Shown here one piece after another: positions 7,561 to 14,064 of a stretch of DNA of 39,784 nucleotides (its first letter is position 1; every line of letters begins with the position of its first letter). The notes under the pieces are model-generated. The model was not told the DNA's origin. It saw nothing but the letters and a program-made list of their open reading frames with translations, and searched no databases. This stretch comes from Bacteroidales bacterium (lineage in GTDB: Bacteria > Bacteroidota > Bacteroidia > Bacteroidales > UBA932). The stretch spans positions 1 through 39,784 of the forward strand of contig JAGAKR010000024.1 in the NCBI GenBank assembly GCA_017625535.1. Reading direction: 5' to 3'. The position numbers and the translations under genes were made by a program.

Positions 7561-8232
7561 ATGGGACGGAATGTTTTTGTTTCATACAAGTTTGGGGATT
7601 CCAATGTTCAGCCTTTAAGAGGAGAATGGAGTACTACTGCAAGGAGTTATGTAAATGAAATTGAAAGACTGTTGGAAAATAATGGCCATGCATATTATGG
7701 CGAACATCAAGATGAGGATTTGAGCTACTGGAGTGATGAACAGATATATCAAAGATTGAAGAATAAGATCTTTCCTACTTCATGTACGATAGTTTTAATT
7801 TCGCCCAATATGAGAGAAAAAGGAAGGCTTGACAAAAGTCAGTGGATACCATGGGAAATATATTATTCACTTCGTGAAACAACCCGTAATAATTTCACCA
7901 GTCGCAGAAATGCTATCTTGGCAGTTGTATTACCAGATTCAAAAGGAAGTTATGAGTATGCTATAAGCCATAAGCAATGTTGCCCTGCAGGATGTACCGG
8001 ATATCACACATCTTCGTTGTTTACAATTCTTAAAGAGAATATGTTTAATCTTAAAAATCCATCAACAAGAATTTGCGGTCGGAATGATAAAATTTGGCAC
8101 GGAGAATTCAGTTATATACCAATGGTCAGGTGGGATTATTTCAAAAACAACGTTGATGCTTGCATTGAGAGAGCTGAAAGAATAAAAGACAATGCTGAGA
8201 ATTATGAACTACATATAAATGTTAATCAATAA
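7561..8232 (+). CDS. TIR-like (DUF1863/ThsB-like) domain protein
   Basis: A 223-aa protein whose first ~130 residues look like the TIR-like MTH538/DUF1863 domain used by Thoeris ThsB proteins. Signs: N-terminal strand and loop NVFVSYKFGD (4-13), strand CTIVLISPNM (75-84), and the helix SQWIPWEIYYSL (93-104), where W95 and E99 occupy the place of the conserved W...E of catalytic TIR domains. The rest (130-223) is Cys- and aromatic-rich (KQCCPAGCTGYHTSS, MVRWDYFKNNVDACIERAE) and completes the fold. TIR NADases make signal nucleotides such as cADPR isomers or degrade NAD+. It stands between an interrupted membrane-protein gene (4 bases upstream) and a one-TM protein gene (9 bases downstream), all rightward, suggesting one operon. 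No ThsA-type SIR2-SLOG or macro effector is present. Confidence 0.75.
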   Translation: MGRNVFVSYKFGDSNVQPLRGEWSTTARSYVNEIERLLENNGHAYYGEHQDEDLSYWSDEQIYQRLKNKIFPTSCTIVLISPNMREKGRLDKSQWIPWEIYYSLRETTRNNFTSRRNAILAVVLPDSKGSYEYAISHKQCCPAGCTGYHTSSLFTILKENMFNLKNPSTRICGRNDKIWHGEFSYIPMVRWDYFKNNVDACIERAERIKDNAENYELHINVNQ

Positions 8233-8241
8233 AAGTTAGAG

Positions 8242-8703
8242 ATGGATACTATCAGTATTATTATCAGTTCATTAAGTTTGCTCGTTTCAATTGTATCCTT
8301 AATTTTTTGTATTAGGAAATATTCTATTCATGAGAGGACTCTCAATGAACAACAGAAACAAATCAATCATTTTAAGTTGCAGGAATATGTGAGTGAAATA
8401 AATGCTCAGAAACAAGCATTTATAAATGGTGTAATAGAGCCATTTACAAAAGGAAGTGTAAGATTAAAAGTCGCTAACAAAGGATATTCAAACGCTAGGA
8501 ACATTAGGGTTCAAGTTCTAAGTGATACATCAGGATTAATAATGTCTCAAATAAGTGATATTGAATTATTGAATCCAGGAGCAGATTACGCGTACGAAAT
8601 CCATTTAATGAATGGACATGTTAAAACACTAAGACTAAAATTTATTTGGGATGATGATTATGAATCTAATCGTGAAGCAGAGTCACATCTGCAAATAAGA
8701 TAA
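8242..8703 (+). CDS. One-TM protein with C-terminal beta-sandwich-like domain (TIR module partner)
   Basis: A 153-aa protein: N-terminal membrane anchor IIISSLSLLVSIVSLIFCI (6-24), a charged linker likely to be coiled coil (HERTLNEQQKQINHFKLQEYV, about 30-50), then a beta-rich domain at about 70-137 with the pattern KVANKGYSNARNIRVQVLSD...LLNPGADYAYEIHL, resembling the small Ig-like domains found behind a TM anchor in many bacterial hypothetical proteins. No enzyme motif is seen. It follows the TIR gene by 9 bases on the same strand, so it is probably part of the same system, maybe as membrane sensor or effector. The gene family is not one I can name. Confidence 0.6.
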   Translation: MDTISIIISSLSLLVSIVSLIFCIRKYSIHERTLNEQQKQINHFKLQEYVSEINAQKQAFINGVIEPFTKGSVRLKVANKGYSNARNIRVQVLSDTSGLIMSQISDIELLNPGADYAYEIHLMNGHVKTLRLKFIWDDDYESNREAESHLQIR

Positions 8704-8735
8704 ATCGCTAATTGCCAATATTCATTAATAAAATA

Positions 8736-8827
8736 AATTGTCTCAACACTGTTGAGAGTTTTATAAACGCCCGGTCAAGACTTCAGCCGGCAAACCGTCA
8801 GAAGACTTGCCCTTGATGGGCAGAGAG
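8736..8827 (+). repeat. Structured direct repeat, copy 2 (candidate ncRNA or folded recombination site)
   Basis: Second copy of the element at 4613-4709. Hairpin I is perfect here, CTCAAC-ACT-GTTGAG (8742-8756); hairpin II is CAAGACTTC...GAAGACTTG with inner CGG-CAAA-CCG; the outer GCCC/GGGC helix is kept although the sequence between hairpin II and GGGC is shorter. It begins 33 bases after the last gene of the TIR module, on the same strand, and is followed by a strong terminator-like hairpin, which would suit a small RNA transcribed with or after that operon. Confidence 0.75.
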
Positions 8828-8836
8828 GTATCAGAA

Positions 8837-8885
8837 GTGTGTTTTCAATCTGCAAGCAGGTTGTAAACACACCTCTTCTTTTTTA
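8837..8885 (+). terminator. Strong intrinsic terminator after the TIR module / repeat copy 2
   Basis: GTGTGTTT (8837-8844) pairs with AAACACAC (8865-8872), and inside, after a T-T mismatch, CAATCTGC pairs with GCAGGTTG (one G-T wobble) around a 2-nt loop. The run CTCTTCTTTTTTA follows directly. A 16-pair stem with a U-rich tail is a convincing rho-independent terminator in the rightward direction. Confidence 0.75.
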
Positions 8886-9232
8886 TAGCACCTTTGGTGC
8901 GGAGTAGCCTTGCACATTGAATACTCTGTTTGCGCCACAAGCCTATTGACATTTCGGAGGAATGCCACCCGGTATGCACATAATGATGGCGTGGAGACTT
9001 AACCTGTTCTCCTCCATAAAAATGCGGCCACTGCATACTTTTGCCCTATGAATGGGGCAAAAGTCCTCCGTTCTCCTCCGCATTTTTACTCTGTAAAATC
9101 AGTTCAAGACTCCACCTAGTGTTTAGTGCGCGTTACGCACATAAACGTTTCTGCTTGCATAGGTCACTGGTTAGCAGACAGTATCATATCTGTGCTAAGG
9201 CCAATCTAATCAAATAATCACTATCTTTGAGT

Positions 9233-9523
9233 ATGACTGCACAATTTATATTACTACTGATAATCTCATTTATAGTTTTTGTTTTAGCAACTATTATCCT
9301 AACGGGCAAAGGAGATAACTTAATTGCCGGATATAATACATCAACTAAAGAGGAGAAGGAGAGATATAACATAAAAAGAGTCCGTATCTGCATAGGAGGG
9401 ATGTTGTTGATTTTGTCTCCTGCTATGTTGCTGTTTGCTGATAATTTTGTTCTTCTGATAGCAGTTGTACCATCTCTTTCAATTTTATCAATCATACTTG
9501 CCAATACTTGGGCCAAGAAATAA
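9233..9523 (+). CDS. DUF3784-like small membrane protein
   Basis: A 96-aa protein from ATG 9233 (an in-frame TTG at 9227 is less likely). Three hydrophobic segments: QFILLLIISFIVFVLATIIL at about 4-23, a middle one (IGGMLLILSPAMLLFA) and a C-terminal one (FVLLIAVVPSLSILSIILA). Between the first and second lies GKGDNLIAGYNTSTKEEKE, the hallmark 'G.Gd.LIaGYNt.skeEk..Y' of DUF3784. Function of the family is not known. A perfect TATCTTTG (9222-9229) sits only 3 bases before the ATG, which would make the transcript leaderless if it is the promoter. It is the last gene of the island before ssrA. Confidence 0.75.
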   Translation: MTAQFILLLIISFIVFVLATIILTGKGDNLIAGYNTSTKEEKERYNIKRVRICIGGMLLILSPAMLLFADNFVLLIAVVPSLSILSIILANTWAKK

Positions 9524-9712
9524 ATGTGCATATCCCACTTCCTGCAATTCAATGTCCACAGTAACCCTTGTGGGATGATGCTCTGAGAGGGGTAGTTGTG
9601 GTAGGTGAGCAAGATTAGGTGGTACCTGCCACACTGAGCATTGCTACAGGTGCTTCTGAGGCAGGTATGTGTGGATCCTGTTTTGCAGGAACTTAATGAT
9701 CCCTCTTTGTAT

Positions 9713-9741
9713 AAAGCCGGCATTGTTGCCGGCTGTTTGTC
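9713..9741. repeat. Duplicate of the ssrA terminator core
   Basis: AAAGCCGGC-ATTGTT-GCCGGC-TGTTTGTC is repeated at 9854-9882 with a single difference (G9735 versus T9876), 141 bases apart and in the same orientation. The second copy is the terminator of ssrA, so this one marks a local duplication at the island boundary. Confidence 0.85.
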
Positions 9742-9782
9742 TAAATGGTCTGATTCCACTTTTAACAAGCCGCGCAGGCGGC

Positions 9783-9802
9783 CGGTGCCCACGTGGGCAC
9801 CG
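9783..9802. repeat. 20-bp perfect palindrome
   Basis: CGGTGCCCACGTGGGCACCG is perfectly self-complementary without a loop. It lies between the two terminator-like repeats and next to CCCCC-TTGA-GGGGG. It may be part of a dispersed intergenic repeat; I see only one copy in this window. Confidence 0.8.
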
Positions 9803-9837
9803 CAAATCCCCCTTGAGGGGGTGCAGGGGGTGAACTT

Positions 9838-9891
9838 TCTCCACTGGACAAAAAAAGCCGGCATTGTTGCCGGCTTTTTGTCCAGTGGAGA
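9838..9891 (-). terminator. ssrA terminator, 54-bp nested hairpin overlapping the tmRNA acceptor arm
   Basis: Outer arms TCTCCACTGGAC (9838-9849) and GTCCAGTGGAGA (9880-9891) are perfectly complementary, inner arms GCCGGC/GCCGGC (9857-9862, 9869-9874) enclose ATTGTT, and A/T runs stand between them. On the minus strand the inner hairpin is followed by a run of seven T. The outer arm includes the last bases of mature tmRNA, so folding of the precursor would compete with the tRNA-like domain. Confidence 0.75.
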
Positions 9892-10284
9892 TGGGCGGAC
9901 TCGAACCGCCGTCCAACCAAACCATCAATATGCTTTCTACATGCTTATTCTTTCTTTAGTTGTCGGGAGCAGGCTGCCGAAAGACAGGCCATCTGAACCT
10001 TATCCTTTGGGTCTTGGGATGCTTTAAAGGAGTCCACATCCGCATCCTGCTTAAGATGATACCCCATATGCCAGGCCCATAGCGGGATTAAAGGGCTGGC
10101 GGGATACTTGTCCACCCGGCACCTTGGCGGGGCGGATTAAGCGTACCAGCTTGGCTGATTACGCAGCAAGTGCATAGTTATTGTTGCCAGTTATAGGCTT
10201 GCAGTTGGATATTAAAGAGCTTGACTGCAAATGCTCTGCATGCTTACATACCAATTAATCTGATGTCAAAACCAAAACATCCCC
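9886..10284 (-). ncRNA. ssrA: Transfer-messenger RNA (tmRNA), tag GNNNYALAA
   Basis: On the minus strand the RNA begins GGGGATG (10284-10278), which pairs with the 3' end CATCTCC (9893-9887) plus discriminator A 9886, and carries the T-arm GGTTCGAGTCC near the 3' end; CCA is not encoded. The tag reading frame is at 10188-10159: GGC AAC AAT AAC TAT GCA CTT GCT GCG TAA, giving GNNNYALAA, which matches the Bacteroidota tag pattern G-E/N-x-N-YALAA. tmRNA with SmpB rescues stalled ribosomes and marks the peptide for proteolysis through the ALAA end. Length ~399 nt is normal. The 3' end of ssrA is a well-known island attachment site and borders the defence island here, though I find no second copy of the 3' end in the window. 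Confidence 0.95.
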
Positions 10285-10302
10285 ATAATTTGTATGCGGG
10301 TG

Positions 10303-10310
10303 CAAATATA
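10303..10310 (-). promoter_or_regulatory. ssrA promoter -7 box
   Basis: Minus strand reads TATATTTG, an exact TANNTTTG match, ending 18 bases before the mature 5' end of tmRNA. This allows a short 5' precursor segment removed by processing. Confidence 0.6.
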
Positions 10311-10331
10311 ACAATTTCTGCATAAAAAAGA

Positions 10332-10976
10332 TTATTTCAGTGCCTTCAGCACCAAGGAGAATACTCCGTTGAACATTGAGATTAGGCCCAGTACAAAGAT
10401 TACAATACCTGAGATGCGGTTTATGAGCATCAACTGTTTTATCCTGAACCTTTTCCTGAATACGTTTATTGTGGTGCTGAGGGTGAACCACCATACTGCA
10501 GAGCCTGCAAACACACCCCACAGGGTGGTTACAAGGTCACTCTTGGTAACGCTCTCCCCAAGCTCAATCCCCACTGCGGCAAACAGGCCCAGAATGAGGA
10601 AAATTGCCCCCGGGTTGGTGATTGTCATAAAGAGCGCCTCAAAAAAATCCTCCACGTGTTTCTTGTGGGCATGTTTCTGCCTTATCTGCTTTATTGGGTT
10701 TGTGAGGTATATCTTCACACCTATGAACATTATTACAAATCCTCCAAAGAGCATTACCCAATCAATGTTCTCATCAATCAAGTTCTGTATGAAGGCCAGG
10801 CCCATAAGGGATATGGCTGCATAGAAGGTGTCAGATACAGATGCGCCAAGGCCGGTAATGAATCCGCAGTTGCGACCTTTGCTCAAAGTCTTCTGCACGC
10901 AGAGCACACCAAGAGGCCCAAGGGGAATAGATGCCCCCAGTCCTACAATAAATCCTTTGGCCAATGCTGTAATCAT
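10332..10976 (-). CDS. LysE-family transporter
   Basis: A 214-aa integral membrane protein of the LysE/RhtB exporter family. It starts MITALAKGFIVGLGASIPLGPLGVLCVQKTL, with the family's N-terminal GP-rich TM segment ('P GP...v...tl..G...G...glG...gd'), continues with RNCGFITGLGASVSDTFYAAIS, and contains about six TM helices; the cytoplasmic loop QIRQKHAHKKHVEDFF is between helix 3 and 4. LysE proteins export basic or neutral amino acids or other small molecules; the substrate is not predictable. It is a single gene ending ~45 bases before ssrA, transcribed divergently from lnt. A dyad ATGTCA-AA-TGACAT (11022-11035) lies in the shared upstream region and may be an operator. Confidence 0.88.
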   Translation of the reverse strand: MITALAKGFIVGLGASIPLGPLGVLCVQKTLSKGRNCGFITGLGASVSDTFYAAISLMGLAFIQNLIDENIDWVMLFGGFVIMFIGVKIYLTNPIKQIRQKHAHKKHVEDFFEALFMTITNPGAIFLILGLFAAVGIELGESVTKSDLVTTLWGVFAGSAVWWFTLSTTINVFRKRFRIKQLMLINRISGIVIFVLGLISMFNGVFSLVLKALK

Positions 10977-11045
10977 ATCAAGTAAAATTGTGCCTGTGGC
11001 AATTGCATCAAACGCCTGGAAATGTCAAATGACATCTTCTTTTTG

Positions 11046-11053
11046 TATCTTTG
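11046..11053 (+). promoter_or_regulatory. lnt promoter -7 box
   Basis: TATCTTTG is an exact TANNTTTG match, 60 bases before the lnt ATG. The perfect dyad ATGTCA-AA-TGACAT at 11022-11035 stands just upstream, about where a regulator could touch this promoter. No clear -33 TTTG at 19-base spacing. Confidence 0.6.
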
Positions 11054-11113
11054 CAATAATCTGCCCCCTACAGCGGGCAAAAATAATGTTTTTACTTTTC
11101 AAATAAAATAGAG

Positions 11114-12715
11114 ATGACCCAAAAACGGAAAATTAACCTGCAGATTTGGATGCTGGCCCTGGCTTCATCAATCCTGCTTTCCATACCGTATATTGTACCC
11201 CATACAGGCCTTGTTTCGCTCATTGCACTTGTACCCCTTTTCCTTGCGGAACAGCTGGCCCACAACAGCGGCAAGAAACATTTCTTCCACGTGGCATACA
11301 CCTCATTCCTTGTATGGAACCTCATAACCACATTCTGGGTATGGTTCGCCACCCCTCCGGGAGCAGTTGCCGCCTTCCTGTTGAATACACTTCAGATGGC
11401 ATTTCTGTTCACCCTTTTCCGCTGGATGCGCAAATTCACCAACGGATTTCTGCCGTACATCTTTTTCTGCATCATCTGGCTGGCCTGGGAGCACTCTTAC
11501 CAGAACTGGCAGATTACCTGGCCGTGGCTCATCCTGGGAAACAGTTTTTCAACATCAATAAAGCACATACAGTGGTATGAATTCACCGGAGTACTTGGAG
11601 GCTCCCTCTGGATTCTCCTTACAAATATGCTCATACACAGGATTATCCTCCTCAGGAACAGACAGAAACCAATAAAGGTGTCAGTCGCCTCCGTGGCAGT
11701 TCTGATCCTCTTCCCGACAATTCTTTCCCATATCCTTTATGCCACATACAAGGAGACCCCTGCACCTGCACAGTTTGCAGTGCTGCAGCCGAATATAGAT
11801 CCATACAAAGACAAGTTCGGGGGAATGAACCAGATGCAGCAGACCGGAGTGCTCCTGGATTTGGCAAAGGAGGCCCGCAACGTTCTCAGCGGCGAGGAGT
11901 GTACAGTGCTGGCCCCTGAAACTTTCATCTTTACTGAGAGGTGGAAGACCAGGCTACAGGAAGACAATCCTCTCCTCAACCCTGCATACAGGTCAATTGC
12001 AGGATGGGTTACAAGAGAAAATTTGTCGGGAAGAAAAACAGATATGATTGTGGGTGCTGTGGGGTACCGTGGCGAAGAGTATTTTAACTCTGCGGTATTT
12101 ATGGCTCCGCAAGGGGATTCTGCAATGGCAGTGGTGCCTGATTATTACCATAAATCAAAACTTGTGGTGCTGGCAGAGAGCAACCCGTTCAAGAACGGTC
12201 CTTTCAAATTTATGGACAAACTGGTGAGCGGTATTGCCGGAGGAATAGGGGATTTTGGCACCCAGCCCAACAGAAGTGTGTTTGAAGCTCCTGGCGGCGT
12301 AAAGATAGGAACTGCTATATGCTATGAGTCTGTGTTCGGCGACTTCTTCCGCGAGTGGGCGCTCAACGGTGCAAATGTTATGTCTGTAATAACCAATGAT
12401 GGCTGGTGGAGGGATACACCCGGCCACAAACAGCACCTCAATTATGCCCGCCTGAGGGCCATTGAGAACCGCCGCAGCATAGCCCGCAGCGCAAATACCG
12501 GAATAAGCGCCTTCATAAACCAGAGGGGTGACATTCTGCAGCAGACCGGCTGGTGGGAGAGGGGATACCTTGCCGGAACCCTTAACCTTAATGAGGAAAA
12601 GACAATTTTTACTGTTCATGGAGATCTTATTGGGCGCCTGAGCCGCTTCCTGGCATTCCTCTTCCTTCTTATGGGATTTGCCAGAAAATTGGGCAAAAAA
12701 TATGTTTCCCGATAA
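11114..12715 (+). CDS. lnt: Apolipoprotein N-acyltransferase
   Basis: A 533-aa inner-membrane protein. The first ~215 residues hold about six TM helices including conserved FVWNLITTFWVWF- and TWPWLILGNSFS-like segments; the C-terminal ~290 residues form the nitrilase-type periplasmic domain. The Glu-Lys-Cys catalytic triad is visible: E269 in LAPETF, K347 in YYHKSKLV, C403 in TAICYESVFGD; E355 corresponds to the additional Glu of the active-site loop. The enzyme transfers an acyl chain from phospholipid to the N-terminal Cys of lipoproteins, the last step of lipoprotein maturation. Length agrees with the family. A peptidase lipoprotein gene follows after 19 bases on the same strand. Confidence 0.95.
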   Translation: MTQKRKINLQIWMLALASSILLSIPYIVPHTGLVSLIALVPLFLAEQLAHNSGKKHFFHVAYTSFLVWNLITTFWVWFATPPGAVAAFLLNTLQMAFLFTLFRWMRKFTNGFLPYIFFCIIWLAWEHSYQNWQITWPWLILGNSFSTSIKHIQWYEFTGVLGGSLWILLTNMLIHRIILLRNRQKPIKVSVASVAVLILFPTILSHILYATYKETPAPAQFAVLQPNIDPYKDKFGGMNQMQQTGVLLDLAKEARNVLSGEECTVLAPETFIFTERWKTRLQEDNPLLNPAYRSIAGWVTRENLSGRKTDMIVGAVGYRGEEYFNSAVFMAPQGDSAMAVVPDYYHKSKLVVLAESNPFKNGPFKFMDKLVSGIAGGIGDFGTQPNRSVFEAPGGVKIGTAICYESVFGDFFREWALNGANVMSVITNDGWWRDTPGHKQHLNYARLRAIENRRSIARSANTGISAFINQRGDILQQTGWWERGYLAGTLNLNEEKTIFTVHGDLIGRLSRFLAFLFLLMGFARKLGKKYVSR

Positions 12716-12734
12716 CCATTAAAAAAACATACCT

Positions 12735-14024
12735 ATGAAAAACATCAAGTACTTGATCTTTGCCCTTCTGTTTGCAGCATCCTGCACAGCAGACAAGTTT
12801 GATCACGTGGCAGAATTTGAAGGGATTGTGGCAGACCTTGCCTCCCCTGAATTTGCCGGCAGGAGCCTTTATGCCGATGGCGAGAACCGTGCAGCCAGTT
12901 ATATTATGGATAAATTCAATGAGTACTGCACCTCGGATTTTGTGGAAAAACCATTCCTGCAGCCATTCAAATACCCTTTGAATACCACCCGCGGGGATAT
13001 GTACTTTGCAGTTGACGGCGTGGAGTACAAACCGTTCCAGGACTATGTAATTAAAGAATTCTCTACCGGAGCAGACCGCACAATGCCAATTGTATATGCC
13101 CTGGAAGAGGATATATATACTCCCGACAAATTCTCTGCCCACCTTGGACGCCTGGGTGCAGAGAATTCCTTTGTGGTGCTGGATTATGAGAAGTTCCATA
13201 CCCTCCCTTCAGAGGGGGACCGCTACTTCAAATACCTCAAGGACCTGAATCTTGGCGGTGTGATATTCAAATGGGCATCCAAACCCAACTACTTCAAGGC
13301 AAGGGCATTCTTTACAACCCCTTACCCTGTAATTTGTGTGGGCCCCGAATTTCCGGTACAGGCAGGAGAGGCAACCGTAAAATTCCAGAATGAATTTATA
13401 GAAGACTATACTGCAAACAATGTGGTTGCGTGGATCCGCGGAACATCCGGCTCAGACAGCTGCTATGTATTTGTGGCCCACTATGACCACCTTGGTATGA
13501 TGGGCAGCGAAAATGTATGCCTTGGAGCCAACGACAACGCTTCAGGTACAGCCGCCCTCCTTACACTGGCACAATACTATTCGCAGCCTCAGAACCGTCC
13601 TGAACTGGACATAATGTTCCTGTGGGTAGGAGGTGAAGAGGCAAACCTCCTTGGCTCAAAATACTACGTACAGAACCCGCTCTACCCGTTGGAGAACATC
13701 AAATACCTCATTAATCTGGATATGATTGGCGATACACCTGATATGCTCTATTACGAAGGGGGCGAGGAGGCCAACAAGGGGCTTGACCTCTTTATGGAGA
13801 TAAACAAAGCCCATGGCTGGTTCCCTAACCCTCACCGCGGCGAACTGGTAGACAACTCAGACCACTACTACTTTGCAATGGCCGGTGTACCTGCAATGTA
13901 CTTTGAATCCAAAGGGGAATACTACAAATACTACCACTCCCCATCCGACAATCTGGAACACTTCACCAGCGAGAGCTACAAGATGATCTTTGAGATGGTG
14001 AAGGAGTTTATACAGAAGTATTGA
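12735..14024 (+). CDS. M28 family zinc aminopeptidase, lipoprotein
   Basis: A 429-aa secreted lipoprotein: signal peptide ending in lipobox AASC with acylated C17, a prodomain/PA-like insert (about 85-230) and an M28 di-zinc peptidase domain. Metal and catalytic residues: H249 and D251 in VAHYDHLG, bridging D267 in GANDNASG, E301/E302 in GGEEANLLGS, D329 in INLDMIGD, and H377 in NSDHYYF. M28 peptidases release N-terminal amino acids (aminopeptidase Y/S type) or, in some members, cyclise glutaminyl peptides. The likely location is the periplasm or outer membrane. It follows lnt by 19 bases and may share its promoter. It ends at a bidirectional terminator shared with the convergent outer-membrane protein gene. 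Confidence 0.92.
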   Translation: MKNIKYLIFALLFAASCTADKFDHVAEFEGIVADLASPEFAGRSLYADGENRAASYIMDKFNEYCTSDFVEKPFLQPFKYPLNTTRGDMYFAVDGVEYKPFQDYVIKEFSTGADRTMPIVYALEEDIYTPDKFSAHLGRLGAENSFVVLDYEKFHTLPSEGDRYFKYLKDLNLGGVIFKWASKPNYFKARAFFTTPYPVICVGPEFPVQAGEATVKFQNEFIEDYTANNVVAWIRGTSGSDSCYVFVAHYDHLGMMGSENVCLGANDNASGTAALLTLAQYYSQPQNRPELDIMFLWVGGEEANLLGSKYYVQNPLYPLENIKYLINLDMIGDTPDMLYYEGGEEANKGLDLFMEINKAHGWFPNPHRGELVDNSDHYYFAMAGVPAMYFESKGEYYKYYHSPSDNLEHFTSESYKMIFEMVKEFIQKY

Positions 14025-14032
14025 TATATATG

Positions 14033-14064
14033 AAAAAGGATGCCAGCCGGGCATCCTTTTTTTT
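14033..14064. terminator. Bidirectional terminator between M28 peptidase and outer-membrane barrel genes
   Basis: AAAAAGGATGCC (14033-14044) pairs with GGCATCCTTTTT (14050-14061) around AGCCG, flanked by an A run on the left and a T run on the right, so it can stop both convergent transcripts. The right end touches the stop codon of the leftward gene. Confidence 0.85.

Larger units (their letters stand above)
8704..9226. other. Non-coding, hairpin-rich stretch between the TIR module and the DUF3784 gene
   Basis: No credible gene in 520 bases. It contains copy 2 of the structured repeat (8736-8827), a strong terminator-like hairpin (8837-8872), GCACC-TTT-GGTGC (8888-8900), a nested palindrome with outer arms AAAAATGCGG/CCGCATTTTT (9018-9027, 9078-9087) and inner arms ACTTTTGCCC/GGGCAAAAGT (9037-9046, 9055-9064), a direct repeat GTTCTCCTCC (9006-9015, 9070-9079), and GTTTA-GTGCG-CGTTA-CGCAC-A-TAAAC (9121-9146). 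Similar in character to the stretch after hsdR. Confidence 0.6.
9524..9837. other. Non-coding boundary DNA between the island and ssrA
   Basis: No gene supported. Contains TACCTGCC (9623-9630) / GGCAGGTA (9660-9667), TCCTG-TTTTG-CAGGA near 9675-9689, a duplicate of the ssrA terminator core (9713-9741), the 20-bp perfect palindrome CGGTGCCCACGTGGGCACCG (9783-9802), and CCCCC-TTGA-GGGGG (9808-9821). Open frames on both strands here only follow the repeats. Confidence 0.6.

Noticed and set aside
8845-9036. 63-codon leftward frame in the hairpin region
   Set aside because: Overlaps the terminator and nested palindromes and shows no protein-like pattern.
9222-9229. TATCTTTG as promoter of the DUF3784 gene
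   Set aside because: It matches the -7 consensus but lies only 3 bases before the ATG and has no -33 element; not listed as a promoter, though a leaderless transcript is possible.
9886-9910. Island att duplication of the ssrA 3' end
   Set aside because: Searched the window for a second copy of the acceptor/T-arm sequence and found only the short inverted copy in the terminator, so no att pair is claimed.
9641-10027. Long open frames on both strands across the ssrA 3' region
   Set aside because: They cross the ssrA terminator and mature tmRNA and consist of repeated translations of the same palindromes.
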